Notes: a model not told the origin generated them from the sequence alone. 64,000 nucleotides of DNA from Flavobacterium fontis (GCF_900129405.1 NZ_FQVQ01000015.1:16920-80919); one strand, 5' to 3'; shown: positions 26,860 through 36,242, numbered from the stretch's first letter. Made by a program: numbers and translations.

Positions 26860-28358
26860 TGGACTTTCAGTTTCAAGAACCCCAACAACAATCCAAAGTA
26901 GGGGTGCTCCTCCTTTTTCTCGATTCATTGCAAAAAATTTTACGTGCCATTGCGCCGATCATTTTAATCATTGTATTAAAAGGAGGGACTCTCAGTGCCT
27001 TTATTTTGTTTATGCTTTTGATGGGTACCTTTTTATTGGTGGCTTGTATTGCTTACCTGCGGTTTACCCATTTTACCTTTCATATTGATCGCGCCTTAGG
27101 TGAGTTTATTGTCTATGATGGTATTTTGACGAAAACAAAGACCGTCATTCAACTGTCAAAAATTCAGCAAGTTAATCTTACCCAGAATCTGTTGCAACGG
27201 TTGATTGGCGTGTACGGAATTCAAGTGGATACCGCTGGAGCTGACCGTCATGAAGCCCAAATCAAAGCTGTTTCTCGCTCGGTGGCGTTGGCCTTAAAAA
27301 AAGCATTGATCGAAAATCAAATGGCTGTAACTGCCGAAGAAACGCTCGAAGATCAGCCTGAAAGTATAACCCCAAAGCCCTTTCTCAAAATTCATTTTAT
27401 CAGTCTGATAAAAATTGGAATCACCTCCAACTATATCAAAAGTGTGGGTTTAATTCTAACCTTCTTTTTTTCCATTTGGGGGAAATTGCACGAAATTGGA
27501 GAAGAAGCTTGGCTTGAGGAGAAAATAGCAGAACAAGATTGGCTATTTCAATCGGTAATTTATTCGATTGTGCTCGGAATTGCAAGTCTTTTTACCTTAG
27601 TCTTTTTGATTAATCTAGGGCGAACGGTATTGCGCTATTTTAACTATACCATGCAACAGCAGCAGGGCTCGTTGTTGCTTTCCTTCGGGTTGATCAATAC
27701 CAAAAATACAGTGTTGCGTCCGTCACGGGTGCAATCGGTGGTTGTTTCTCAAAATTATTTTCAAAAAAAGTTAAATGTGCTTGAGATGAAAATTCGTCAG
27801 GCCATAAGCGATGAAAAAAATCATCAAAAAGACCGAATTGAAGTCCCAGGCTGCAATACTCGCGAAAAAGAAGCGATTTTGGAGTTGATCTACGGACATC
27901 AACCGCCTATGGGTTTGGTGATGAAAGCCAACTGGCGGCGTTTGGTTTTTAATCTGTTCCTCACGGTAGTTCTTCCCGTAATGGCTGCCATCTGTTTTAA
28001 ACCTTATTTTGAAGAGGTTTCCAGTAGTTTGTTTTTTGGCGTGTTGGCAGTTTATACAATTTTGCTCTCGATATACCATTATTTTTCGTATAAAAATTAT
28101 ACGTTTTATGTGGGTGATCAGTACATTCATCGTCGCTCGGGTGCTTGGGATATTGCGGTTGACATTTTAGAAACCGACAAAATTCAGGCGATTACAACCT
28201 CACAGTTGTTTTGGCATAAAAATTTGAATATCGGGTCGGTAACTTTGCATACCGCAGCAGGAAATATCAGTTTTTATTTAGCTAACTTTGACACGTTAAA
28301 ACAGTATGTCAATCGTTGGCTTTACGGTTTAGAAAGCCAAAATCACAATTGGATGTAA
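26859..28358 (+). CDS. PH-domain membrane protein with three PH repeats (YdbT-like)
   Basis: A 499-residue protein with three repeats of membrane hairpin plus bPH_2 domain. Each repeat has a core such as GILTKTKTVIQLSKIQQVNL, GLINTKNTVLRPSRVQSVVV and AWDIAVDILETDKIQAITTS. This is the YdbT architecture. One-base overlap with the YdbS-like gene shows translational coupling. It is followed by menA 14 bases later, so the four genes from menB to menA may be one operon. Confidence 0.88.
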   Translation: MDFQFQEPQQQSKVGVLLLFLDSLQKILRAIAPIILIIVLKGGTLSAFILFMLLMGTFLLVACIAYLRFTHFTFHIDRALGEFIVYDGILTKTKTVIQLSKIQQVNLTQNLLQRLIGVYGIQVDTAGADRHEAQIKAVSRSVALALKKALIENQMAVTAEETLEDQPESITPKPFLKIHFISLIKIGITSNYIKSVGLILTFFFSIWGKLHEIGEEAWLEEKIAEQDWLFQSVIYSIVLGIASLFTLVFLINLGRTVLRYFNYTMQQQQGSLLLSFGLINTKNTVLRPSRVQSVVVSQNYFQKKLNVLEMKIRQAISDEKNHQKDRIEVPGCNTREKEAILELIYGHQPPMGLVMKANWRRLVFNLFLTVVLPVMAAICFKPYFEEVSSSLFFGVLAVYTILLSIYHYFSYKNYTFYVGDQYIHRRSGAWDIAVDILETDKIQAITTSQLFWHKNLNIGSVTLHTAAGNISFYLANFDTLKQYVNRWLYGLESQNHNWM

Positions 28359-28372
28359 TAAAAATAGCGTTT

Positions 28373-29338
28373 ATGAAACAATGGATTGAAGCCGCTCGGG
28401 TTCGCACTTTACCACTTTCCATTTCGGGCATTTTAGTCGGAAGTTTTTTTGCGATGTCCCAGTCCCGATTTAACTGGAAAATTGTCATTCTTGCCCTCAC
28501 AACTACGGTGGGACTACAAGTGTTATCCAATTTTGCGAATGACTATGGTGATGGGGTGAAAGGAACAGACAATGCAGATCGAGTGGGACCACAACGTGCT
28601 ATACAAAGTGGGGCAATTACGCCAGGCGCCATGCGATATGCTATTTTTGTAACGGCTTTTCTCACTTTGGTATCGGCCATTCTGCTAATTTACAAAGCCT
28701 TTGGAGTCAAGAATTTTTTGTACTCTCTAATCTTCTTTGTCCTTGGGATATTGGCTATAGCTTCGGCCATTCGTTATACGGTAGGTAAAAATCCTTATGG
28801 ATACCGCGGTTTGGGCGATATTTTTGTTTTTATATTCTTCGGATGGGTTAGTACCGTTGGGATTTCTTTTATGATTTTAAAAGAATTGAACCCCGTTTTA
28901 TTTTTACCGGCAACCGCGATTGGATTTTTAAGCGTGGCGGTTTTAAATTTAAACAATATGCGCGATGAAGCCTCCGATCGTAAAGTGGGAAAAAACACCT
29001 TGATTGTTAAAAACGGTGGGGCTTGGGGTAAAAAATACCATCAGTTTTTAATTATCGCTGCCATGGTCTTGTTTTTGGCATTTGCGTATTGGTTTGATAG
29101 GCAATATGATGTTAATCCCCACCACTTTAATATTGACAACTATTTCTTTGTGGTGTTTTATTTGCCTCTTATTTTTCATTTAAAACGCGTGCGTCAAAAC
29201 ACCGAACCTCGTTTGTTGGATCCAGAGTTGAAAAAGGTAGCGCTAAGTACCTTTTTTATCAGTGTCGTCATGGCGTTGCAACTTATTTTCTTTTTCTCCG
29301 ACGAAACCTTGTACTTGCTTTCAACATTATTTGAATAA
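28373..29338 (+). CDS. menA: 1,4-dihydroxy-2-naphthoate polyprenyltransferase
   Basis: Integral membrane prenyltransferase that attaches the isoprenoid tail to 1,4-dihydroxy-2-naphthoate. The 321-residue protein has ARVRTLPLSISGILVGS at the start, the diphosphate/Mg motif NFANDYGDGVKGTDNADR and NNMRDEASDRKVGKNT as the second Asp-rich site. About eight membrane segments. The ATG at 28373 follows the PH-domain gene closely. Confidence 0.97.
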   Translation: MKQWIEAARVRTLPLSISGILVGSFFAMSQSRFNWKIVILALTTTVGLQVLSNFANDYGDGVKGTDNADRVGPQRAIQSGAITPGAMRYAIFVTAFLTLVSAILLIYKAFGVKNFLYSLIFFVLGILAIASAIRYTVGKNPYGYRGLGDIFVFIFFGWVSTVGISFMILKELNPVLFLPATAIGFLSVAVLNLNNMRDEASDRKVGKNTLIVKNGGAWGKKYHQFLIIAAMVLFLAFAYWFDRQYDVNPHHFNIDNYFFVVFYLPLIFHLKRVRQNTEPRLLDPELKKVALSTFFISVVMALQLIFFFSDETLYLLSTLFE

Positions 29339-29357
29339 AACACAAAACACACACATT

Positions 29358-30032
29358 ATGGAAATTACATTTTACGGACACGCTTGTATTTCAATTGCAA
29401 CGCAGGGCAAAACGCTTTTGGTCGATCCCTTTATCACGGGGAATCCCAATGCGGCGCATATTGATATTATGCAACTCAAACCCGACTATATTTTATTGAC
29501 TCACGCGCACCAAGACCATATTTTGGATGCTGAGGCTATTGCAAAAAATACAGGAGCCACAATTATCTCCAATTACGAGATTGCTTCTCATTATGGAGCC
29601 AAAGGATTGCCCTACCACCCAATGAATCATGGAGGTAGTTGGCGATTTGATTTTGGGACTTTACGTTATGTCAATGCGATTCACACCAGTTCGTTCCCCG
29701 ATGGAAGTTATGGCGGTCAGCCCGGAGGTTTTGTGCTGGAAGCGGATAAAAACATCTATATAGCAGGCGATACGGCTTTGACGTTTGACATGAAATTGAT
29801 TCCCATGCGTACTGCCTTAGATTTGGCCGTTCTTCCCATAGGCGATAATTTTACTATGGATGTTCATGATGCGATACACGCTGCCGATTTTGTGCAGTGT
29901 TCACGGGTATTGGGCTATCATTACGACACGTTTGGCTACATTGAAATCGATCATGAAGCGGCCCAAAAGGCATTTTCTGAAGCAGGAAAAACACTTACTT
30001 TATTGTCAATTGGAGCAACTCTTTCGGTTTAA
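29358..30032 (+). CDS. Metal-dependent hydrolase, UPF0173/UlaG-like
   Basis: A 224-residue metallo-beta-lactamase-fold hydrolase. Metal-binding motif LTHAHQDHILDAE is complete (HxHxDH), followed by IHTSSFPDG, YIAGDTALTFD and GYHYDTF. It matches the UPF0173 family length and motifs. Substrate unknown. It starts 19 bases after menA, so it is probably co-transcribed. Confidence 0.9.
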   Translation: MEITFYGHACISIATQGKTLLVDPFITGNPNAAHIDIMQLKPDYILLTHAHQDHILDAEAIAKNTGATIISNYEIASHYGAKGLPYHPMNHGGSWRFDFGTLRYVNAIHTSSFPDGSYGGQPGGFVLEADKNIYIAGDTALTFDMKLIPMRTALDLAVLPIGDNFTMDVHDAIHAADFVQCSRVLGYHYDTFGYIEIDHEAAQKAFSEAGKTLTLLSIGATLSV

Positions 30033-30071
30033 GGCATGATTTTGGAGGGCAAGTTCGTAAAAGAGAGTACC

Positions 30072-31271
30072 ATGTATATTCGAAGTTTACTAGTTGCATT
30101 ATCGCTTTTTGTTTCTCCTTCATGGGCGCAAAAGGCGAAAGGACATTGGGATACCATGCGCACCACTTCCGAAACGATTGAAGTACGTGCAGGTGAACGA
30201 AAAATGATTAAAACCAATGCTTTTCCCGAAGGCACTACCGAGATTGTCTATCGTATCACGCTCATGGACGATAATCAAAAGTTAGCTTCAAGTTTGGTTT
30301 CTGTTTTAAAAGCCATTCCCGACCCCACAGGGATTTCACAAGGTACCGCTGGAGCTGTTTTTTTGGCCTCTACTGTCAGTGGCAATGACAAAGCAACGTT
30401 TGCTGTTTTTTTGGATGAAAAAGCGGCCAAAACCTACCTCACGACGGGAAAACCAACGCAAGCTTGTTATACCCAACCCAATCCAATAAACAAAGAAGCC
30501 CGACTGTTATCGGCGACACACGGATGTATGAAAGATGCCCCCGAAGCCTTGTGGTTTGTGTTTCAAAGTGACAATTGGTTGATGAAGCAAAAGATTGTTC
30601 TTGAAGTAGTGCCATGGATTGATGCCCAAGCCGCTACAGGTTGGAATCCTGACCGAAAAGCTGCTTTTTTGAAACTTGCCGTAAAACGTCCTATTGCCTT
30701 CTATCTTTCCCAAAAAGAAACGTTTTCTGTAGCCTTATTGCAACAGGTCATGGAGCAAATGAATTTTGAAACCTACCATCAGTTGCGCCCCGAGGAACGC
30801 GAGTTATTCCTCGAGAAATCGGAAAAAGCGGTTTTAAAGGAATTGGGATTGGAAGCCAAGTATGCCCAAAAAATTCACGATCAAGCTCTTCGATTGTTTT
30901 TAAAAGGAAAAACCAAGGAAGGAATAGAGCAATTTGAATCTGCGATACAATCGGGCATGCAAGACCCACTATTGTATGCAGGCTTGTCCTATTGCTATCT
31001 TCGTACCAAACAAATGACCAAAGCAGCGACCTTGATGGAGCAAGTCTCGGCTTTGTCCTCAACCGACTTGCGTTTGCAATTGGCACTGGCGCATGTGTAT
31101 TTGTTTACCGATAGAGTCTCTGAAGCCAAAGCATTGTATAAAAAATATGTTATGCAAAATCTTCCCGATGGAACGCCCTGGAAAGTCAAAGCTCTCCTGG
31201 ATATTCGAGAATTTGAACGTTCGGGATTACCCAACCAAGATTTGCCCAAGATTAAACGCCTTTTGGAATAA
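30072..31271 (+). CDS. Exported TPR-containing protein
   Basis: A 399-residue protein with signal peptide (ATG at 30072; cleavage near SWAQ), a beta-rich N-terminal part, and two or more TPR-like helical repeats in the last 150 residues (ALRLFLKGKTKEGIEQFESA, LYAGLSYCYLRTKQMTKAAT, LQLALAHVYLFTDRVSEAKA). An earlier ATG at 30036 would put 12 residues before the signal and is less likely. The stop touches the menC ATG. Confidence 0.8.
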   Translation: MYIRSLLVALSLFVSPSWAQKAKGHWDTMRTTSETIEVRAGERKMIKTNAFPEGTTEIVYRITLMDDNQKLASSLVSVLKAIPDPTGISQGTAGAVFLASTVSGNDKATFAVFLDEKAAKTYLTTGKPTQACYTQPNPINKEARLLSATHGCMKDAPEALWFVFQSDNWLMKQKIVLEVVPWIDAQAATGWNPDRKAAFLKLAVKRPIAFYLSQKETFSVALLQQVMEQMNFETYHQLRPEERELFLEKSEKAVLKELGLEAKYAQKIHDQALRLFLKGKTKEGIEQFESAIQSGMQDPLLYAGLSYCYLRTKQMTKAATLMEQVSALSSTDLRLQLALAHVYLFTDRVSEAKALYKKYVMQNLPDGTPWKVKALLDIREFERSGLPNQDLPKIKRLLE

Positions 31272-32324
31272 ATGGAAGCATTTTACCTTCGTTATCAAAT
31301 GAATTTTATCCGTCCAGTGGGAACCTCCCGCGGGCAAATGGCCTATAAAGAAACGTGGTTTTTAACGCTCAACGACGGTGCCCAAACGGGTATAGGCGAA
31401 TGCGGTATGTTTCGTGGGTTGAGTATTGACGACCGACCGGATTATGAAGAAAAACTGCAATGGGTTTGCGATCATATTCATTGGGGGGAAGCGGCTTTGT
31501 ATGAAGCACTTCACTACTTTCCATCCATTCAATTCGGGTTGGAAATGGCCTTTCGTTCTTTGCGAAGTACCCATCCTGCCTTACTTTTTCCATCTGAGTT
31601 TACCGAAGGCAAAGCTGCGATTCCAATTAACGGCTTGGTTTGGATGGGTGATACTTCGTTTATGCATCGTCAGCTTTTAGATAAAATTCAAGCCGAATAC
31701 CGCTGTGTAAAAATGAAAATCGGAGCTCTTGATTTCCAACAAGAGTTAGGCTTGCTCAGTTTTTTACGATCGCAATTTAACGCTGAAAAACTCGAAATAC
31801 GTGTGGATGCCAATGGCGCATTTGCTCCCGAGGAAGCGCTTTCAAAGTTGAAACAGTTGGCGGTCTATGAATTGCATAGTATTGAGCAACCCATAGCGCC
31901 TAAACAATGGGAGGTTATGCGAACTTTATGTCAAGAATCGCCCATCCCCATTGCGCTTGATGAAGAATTGATTGGGGTATCGGGTAGGGCAGCCAAAAAG
32001 GAGTTGCTGGAAACCCTACGCCCACAGTATATCATTTTAAAACCTACTCTTGTTGGAGGTTTTCGGGGTAGTTTGGAGTGGATTGAATTGGCTGAATCTA
32101 TGGGCATTGGATGGTGGATTACCTCAGCCCTTGAAAGTAATGTTGGATTGAATGCGATTGCGCAGTGGACCTACACCTTGCAGTCCAACCGACCTCAGGG
32201 ATTGGGAACCGGAGCGTTGTATGCCAATAATTTTGATTGTCCTTTGGAAGTTGTCGGGGATCAATTGTATTACCGCCCAGAAAAGTATTGGGGATTGTAT
32301 GATATTCTCCCAGAGACGAACTAA
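31272..32324 (+). CDS. menC: o-Succinylbenzoate synthase
   Basis: Enolase-superfamily dehydratase of menaquinone synthesis. The 350-residue protein begins at the ATG directly after the previous stop. Catalytic residues are all visible: K147/K149 (KMK), metal ligands D179 (RVDANG), E205 (SIEQP) and D230 (ALDEE), and K257 (ILKPTLVGG). The N-terminal FIRPVGTSRG is typical of OSBS from Bacteroidetes. Its 3' end overlaps the reverse-strand Cys-rich gene by 4 bases. Confidence 0.96.
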   Translation: MEAFYLRYQMNFIRPVGTSRGQMAYKETWFLTLNDGAQTGIGECGMFRGLSIDDRPDYEEKLQWVCDHIHWGEAALYEALHYFPSIQFGLEMAFRSLRSTHPALLFPSEFTEGKAAIPINGLVWMGDTSFMHRQLLDKIQAEYRCVKMKIGALDFQQELGLLSFLRSQFNAEKLEIRVDANGAFAPEEALSKLKQLAVYELHSIEQPIAPKQWEVMRTLCQESPIPIALDEELIGVSGRAAKKELLETLRPQYIILKPTLVGGFRGSLEWIELAESMGIGWWITSALESNVGLNAIAQWTYTLQSNRPQGLGTGALYANNFDCPLEVVGDQLYYRPEKYWGLYDILPETN

Positions 32325-32548
32325 CGCTTCTTGAGTTTTCGTTTTATTTTCGACCAAAAATTTTGTGGGGTTTCCCTCGTTTGGTTTCGTTTGCATTGGG
32401 CAATAAAAGCCTGTGCCTCCTCCTCGGTTACATGTTGATCATCGAAAATGTTTTGGTGACATAACGTACAAAAACGCGCTTTTTCGGTGGGATTTAAGTC
32501 CAACCAATTTTCAGCACATGATTTTGGAATAGCATGCAAAGACGACAT
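32321..32548 (-). CDS. Small CxxC protein, unknown function
   Basis: A 75-residue soluble protein with a metal-binding pair FCTLCHQNIFDD and a lone Cys near residue 11 (KSCAENWLDLNPTEKARFC). The C-terminus is very basic. The sequence pattern is common in Bacteroidetes small proteins, sometimes fused to carboxypeptidase-like domains. Its ATG overlaps the stop of the glutaminyl cyclase gene by one base. Confidence 0.75.
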   Translation of the reverse strand: MSSLHAIPKSCAENWLDLNPTEKARFCTLCHQNIFDDQHVTEEEAQAFIAQCKRNQTRETPQNFWSKIKRKLKKR

Positions 32549-33591
32549 TATTCAACGATTTTAATTTCAAACATCTTATCCCATTTTTTTCCTGTGATAA
32601 AAAAGGTTTGGGTCGCTGGATTGAACGCAATGCCATTAAGCACATCAGTCTCGGGAAGTTGAGTGATTTGTTTGAGTAAATCTGATAGATCCAAAATCGC
32701 TTCAATCTCTCCAGTTGCAGGATCGATGCGAACGATGGCGTTTTGTTGGTATACATTACTGTAAATCTTTCCATTAACCCATTCGAGCTCATTCAGATTT
32801 TTAACTTTTGAATCCGAAGAATATACCGAAATCACATCGATAACTTTTAGCGATTCGGGATCCAAACGATAGATTTTTTCAGTGCCGTCCGATTGGTACA
32901 AATGCGTCGCATCGTGGGTTAGACCCCAGCCTTCAATGGCTCGGTCGTAAGAAAATGATTTGGTTTTCTCTAATGTTTGCGCATCGTAGATAAATCCGGT
33001 TTGTTCTTGCCATGTAAGTTGGTAGACTTTATTGTTGAAGATGGTTATGCCTTCCCCAAAGTATTTAGGATCCAAAGGCGTACTGAGTAGTACTTTTCCC
33101 GTTTTATAATCGGTTTTCATGAGTTTTGATTGCCCGTATTGTCCTGTGCCTTCGTACAAGGCTCCCTGGTGAAACTCTAATCCTTGGGTATACGAACTGA
33201 TGTCATGTGGAAACGTATTTACTACTTTATATTTGATTATTTTGGGCGTAATTGCCGAGACGATCTCCAATGATGTAGTGTCTTGGGTGGTGTTCCCTTC
33301 GGCATAAATGGCGGCAACTAAGGAGTAGGTGCCTAGTTTTTTCTCGGATATCGTATATCGCAACGGGGTGTTTCCTTGGGTGCTTCCAATGCGCTTTTGA
33401 TTGAAGGTATACGCCACACTATCGATATTGAGTTGATTCGGATTGGTAATCGCGAGGGAAACCGTTGCGCCAGCGGTGTAGGTTGGCTTAATTTGCGAGG
33501 TATCGATTCGCAATCCCGATTCGGTGGGCGCACAAGAAATAACCCCGAGACTGGCTAACAAAATGATGGTGAAGGATTTAATGGTTTTCAT
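32548..33591 (-). CDS. Glutaminyl-peptide cyclotransferase lipoprotein
   Basis: Converts N-terminal glutamine of exported proteins to pyroglutamate. The 347-residue protein has lipobox GVISC (Cys about residue 20), an Ig-like segment, and then the glutamine cyclotransferase propeller (PF05096): VVNTFPHDISSYTQGLEFHQG, LYEGTGQYGQSKL and LNELEWVNGKIYSNVYQQN. The start is the ATG at 33591 with a -7 element TACATTTG at 33626-33619. Confidence 0.93.
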   Translation of the reverse strand: MKTIKSFTIILLASLGVISCAPTESGLRIDTSQIKPTYTAGATVSLAITNPNQLNIDSVAYTFNQKRIGSTQGNTPLRYTISEKKLGTYSLVAAIYAEGNTTQDTTSLEIVSAITPKIIKYKVVNTFPHDISSYTQGLEFHQGALYEGTGQYGQSKLMKTDYKTGKVLLSTPLDPKYFGEGITIFNNKVYQLTWQEQTGFIYDAQTLEKTKSFSYDRAIEGWGLTHDATHLYQSDGTEKIYRLDPESLKVIDVISVYSSDSKVKNLNELEWVNGKIYSNVYQQNAIVRIDPATGEIEAILDLSDLLKQITQLPETDVLNGIAFNPATQTFFITGKKWDKMFEIKIVE

Positions 33592-33618
33592 AGTAAGGTC
33601 CTTGCATTTAATACCTCA

Positions 33619-33626
33619 CAAATGTA
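33619..33626 (-). promoter_or_regulatory. Candidate -7 element of the glutaminyl cyclase gene
   Basis: TACATTTG on the reverse strand is a perfect TAnnTTTG match 27 bases upstream of the ATG. The remainder of the 225-base gap to the divergent epimerase holds no other clear signal. Confidence 0.45.
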
Positions 33627-33816
33627 TTATTTATGCGCTAAAGATGTTGTAAAAAATGAAAAAGAATGTATCTTTGCCGCGGCAAGTCCTACACGACCAG
33701 CTCCTGCAAAATCCTCCAGGATGGGAACATAGCAAAGGTATGCGGTTGTAGCGGTGCGATGTAGGTCGCTTGCCATTTTTTTTTGCACTTTCTGCAACTA
33801 CTTTTCCCGCAACTTT

Positions 33817-34815
33817 ATGGAGCTTCAATGGCATATCGTTCGACTTCAATTGAAGGAAACCTTTTCCATTAGCTATGGCCAATACGACTATCGAGATGCT
33901 TTAATTATTCAGTTGACCCATGCTGGGCAAACGGGCTATGGTGAATGCACAGCACTGGGGTATTACGGTATTGATTTGAAACATTTTGAACAACTGTTAC
34001 TACAACATCAAAAAGCGATTTCCAATTTCGGGATGCATTCTCCCCAAGAGTTTTACACGTTATTGACCCAATGGCAACTGCCAAATTTCTTGAAATCGGC
34101 CTTGGATTGCGCATATTGGGATGTCATGGGCAAGTTGGAAAAGCGTTCTTTTTTGGAATGGAATGCCCTTTCTACCGATCGAATTCCTCATTCCAGTTGG
34201 ACAATTTCTGTGGCAGATGCTCCAACACAAATCGCAAAAATGCAGGCGTCACCGTGGCCAACATTTAAAGTAAAATGCCACGGGTTTAATCGGCATCAAT
34301 TAACACAACTGCTCGCGACTGATTTCCCTTTTGCGTTGGATACCAATGCGAGTTGGACTCCCGACGAATGTTTGGAGTGGACCCAAATGTCGGGGCGGCA
34401 TCGCGTTCGTTATGTTGAACAGCCCATGCCTACGGGTTTTGTCAATTATCAACACCTTTCAAAAGAGGACGGGGTGCTGTGGATGGCCGATGAAGATGCC
34501 CAAAGTGAAACCGATTTGTCATTATTGGCCAACCATTATCCTGCGGTGAACGTAAAAGTCATGAAATGCGGGGGACTCACACCGGCGCTTGCTATGATTA
34601 AAGCCGCCAAAGCAAGGCACTTTAAGGTGATGATTGGATGTATGACCGAATCCACGATTGGAATTTCTGCAGGGGCTGTTTTGGCGCCCTTGTGTGATTA
34701 CGCCGATTTGGACGGCTCCAATCTCATAGCCAATGACATCGCTACGGGAACTTCCATTAACGCAGGAGTAATCGAATTATCGACCGAACCAGGCTTAGGC
34801 ATTCGCAGGAAATAA
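33817..34815 (+). CDS. Dipeptide epimerase (L-Ala-D/L-Glu epimerase family)
   Basis: A 332-residue enolase-superfamily enzyme that racemises dipeptides, probably from peptidoglycan turnover. Catalytic and metal residues: K151/K153 (FKVKC), D175 (ALDTNA), E201 (YVEQP), D225 (MADED), K247 (NVKVMKCGG). The start is the ATG at 33817. It is the second enolase-superfamily gene within 2.6 kb. Substrate range cannot be read from sequence. Confidence 0.9.
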   Translation: MELQWHIVRLQLKETFSISYGQYDYRDALIIQLTHAGQTGYGECTALGYYGIDLKHFEQLLLQHQKAISNFGMHSPQEFYTLLTQWQLPNFLKSALDCAYWDVMGKLEKRSFLEWNALSTDRIPHSSWTISVADAPTQIAKMQASPWPTFKVKCHGFNRHQLTQLLATDFPFALDTNASWTPDECLEWTQMSGRHRVRYVEQPMPTGFVNYQHLSKEDGVLWMADEDAQSETDLSLLANHYPAVNVKVMKCGGLTPALAMIKAAKARHFKVMIGCMTESTIGISAGAVLAPLCDYADLDGSNLIANDIATGTSINAGVIELSTEPGLGIRRK

Positions 34816-34840
34816 GTATCTTTAACCCAAAATAGATTTC

Positions 34841-35203
34841 ATGAAATTTGAACCGATAGTTCCGTTAATTTGGACGCATCACTTGAACGAGACGGTGGCA
34901 TTTTATACCGAAAAGTTAGGCTTTCACTTAGGTAATTACAGTGAAGAATGGGGTTGGGCCACGCTCCATCGCGATGCCTGTGAATTGATGGTTTCCCGAC
35001 CTACGGCACAAACCCGTTTTGAACATCCTTTTTTTACAGGAACTTTTTATATCAAAACCGATGATGTTAGCGCCTTGTGGGATCACGTTAAGGATTCGGT
35101 CAAAGTAGCGTATCCTATGGAGGATTTTGATTGGGGAATGCGCGAGTTTGCCATTTACGACAACAATCATTATATACTGCAATTTGGACAGGAATTGGAA
35201 TAA
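34841..35203 (+). CDS. VOC superfamily protein (glyoxalase/bleomycin-resistance fold)
   Basis: A 120-residue single-domain VOC protein. The fold pattern is clear: LIWTHHLNETVAFYTEKLGF at the start and REFAIYDNNHYILQFGQE at the end, the latter with the C-terminal metal ligand. Function may be a small-molecule dioxygenase, lyase or binding protein. Confidence 0.85.
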   Translation: MKFEPIVPLIWTHHLNETVAFYTEKLGFHLGNYSEEWGWATLHRDACELMVSRPTAQTRFEHPFFTGTFYIKTDDVSALWDHVKDSVKVAYPMEDFDWGMREFAIYDNNHYILQFGQELE

Positions 35204-35250
35204 CAAACAGCCGTGAAAGGCAACTACACATTTTCAATAACAACAGCATC

Positions 35251-36054
35251 ATGCAACAAGTGGTTTTCATTACGGGCGCTTCCTCAGGAATTGGGAAAGC
35301 GATTGGAACATATTTACACGAAAAAGGATATCGCGTTTTTGGAACGAGTCGCTATCCCGAACGGTATCCCCATTCTGTTTTTCCGCTGGTAGCGCTTGAG
35401 GTACGCGATGTATCCAGTATCCAAGCTGCAGTTGCAAACGTTTTGGCTCAGGCGGGACGTATCGATGTGGTGATCAACAATGCTGGGGTAGGCATCACCG
35501 GGCCGTTGGAAGAGATCCCGACAGAGGAGATTCGTCAAAATTTTGAAACCAACCTCTTTGGTCCGATTGAGGTTATGAAAGCAGTGTTGCCCCAAATGCG
35601 GGCACAGCATTCGGGATTGATTGTCAATATCACTTCGATTGCGGGGTATATGGGACTGCCATATCGCGGGGTCTACTCGGCCTCAAAAGGGGCTTTGGAA
35701 CTCATTACGGAAGCAGTGAGTATGGAGGTAAAAAGTTTTGGAATAAAGGTGACCAATGTGGCGCCGGGAGATTTTGCCACCAATATCGCGGCAGGTCGCT
35801 ATCATGCGCCTGTGGTACCGGGTTCGGCTTATGCATCGACGTATGGTAAAACCTTGGCTGCGATGAATGAGCATGTGGACTCGGGCAGTGATCCGCTGGA
35901 AATGGCCCAAGCGATTTATACGATTATGCAGGCCAAACAACCCAAATTGCATTATAAGATTGGAGCGTTTATGCAACGGTTCTCCATAGTCTTGAAGCGA
36001 GTTTTACCCGATCGGGTGTATGAGAAAATGTTGATGAAGCATTATGAGTTGTAG
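35251..36054 (+). CDS. Short-chain dehydrogenase/reductase
   Basis: A 267-residue classical SDR. Cofactor site TGASSGIGKAIG (residues 8-19), NNAGVG, and catalytic Ser-Tyr-Lys with NITSIAG and YSASKGA. The ATG at 35251 gives the usual N-terminus MQQVVFITGAS. An NADP preference is suggested by the Arg pair after strand 2 (GTSRYPERY). Substrate unknown. Confidence 0.93.
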   Translation: MQQVVFITGASSGIGKAIGTYLHEKGYRVFGTSRYPERYPHSVFPLVALEVRDVSSIQAAVANVLAQAGRIDVVINNAGVGITGPLEEIPTEEIRQNFETNLFGPIEVMKAVLPQMRAQHSGLIVNITSIAGYMGLPYRGVYSASKGALELITEAVSMEVKSFGIKVTNVAPGDFATNIAAGRYHAPVVPGSAYASTYGKTLAAMNEHVDSGSDPLEMAQAIYTIMQAKQPKLHYKIGAFMQRFSIVLKRVLPDRVYEKMLMKHYEL

Positions 36055-36055
36055 C

Positions 36056-36208
36056 GGTTAGCAGTGTACAGTGTTCAGTGTAAAGTCGCAGTCGCAGTCG
36101 CAGTCTCAGTCGCAGTCTCAGTCGCAGTTTTCTTATTACTAGTCACTAATTACTAGTCACTAATCACTAGTCACTAATCACTAGTCACCAATCACTAATC
36201 ACTTAAAT
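36056..36208. repeat. Low-complexity heptamer/hexamer repeats after the SDR gene
   Basis: Three abutting blocks lie directly after the SDR stop. The first is CAGTGTACAGTGTTCAGTGT-like (36062-36085), which on the reverse strand reads ACTGNNN heptamers. The second is a run of GTCGCA/GTCTCA hexamers (36085-36128), on the reverse strand GACTGC/GACTGA. The third is a 14-mer made of ACTAGTC and ACTAATC (36136-36204). None is coding. A related ACTGNNN tract lies at 54.4 kb. Confidence 0.85.
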
Positions 36209-36242
36209 CCCAACAAAATTTTCTCAATCAAATCTGGTGTTG

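Noticed and set aside
36056..36208. CRISPR-like or attachment site reading of the ACTAATC tract
   Set aside because: The units are 6-14 bases with no spacers. Simple tandem repeats explain it.
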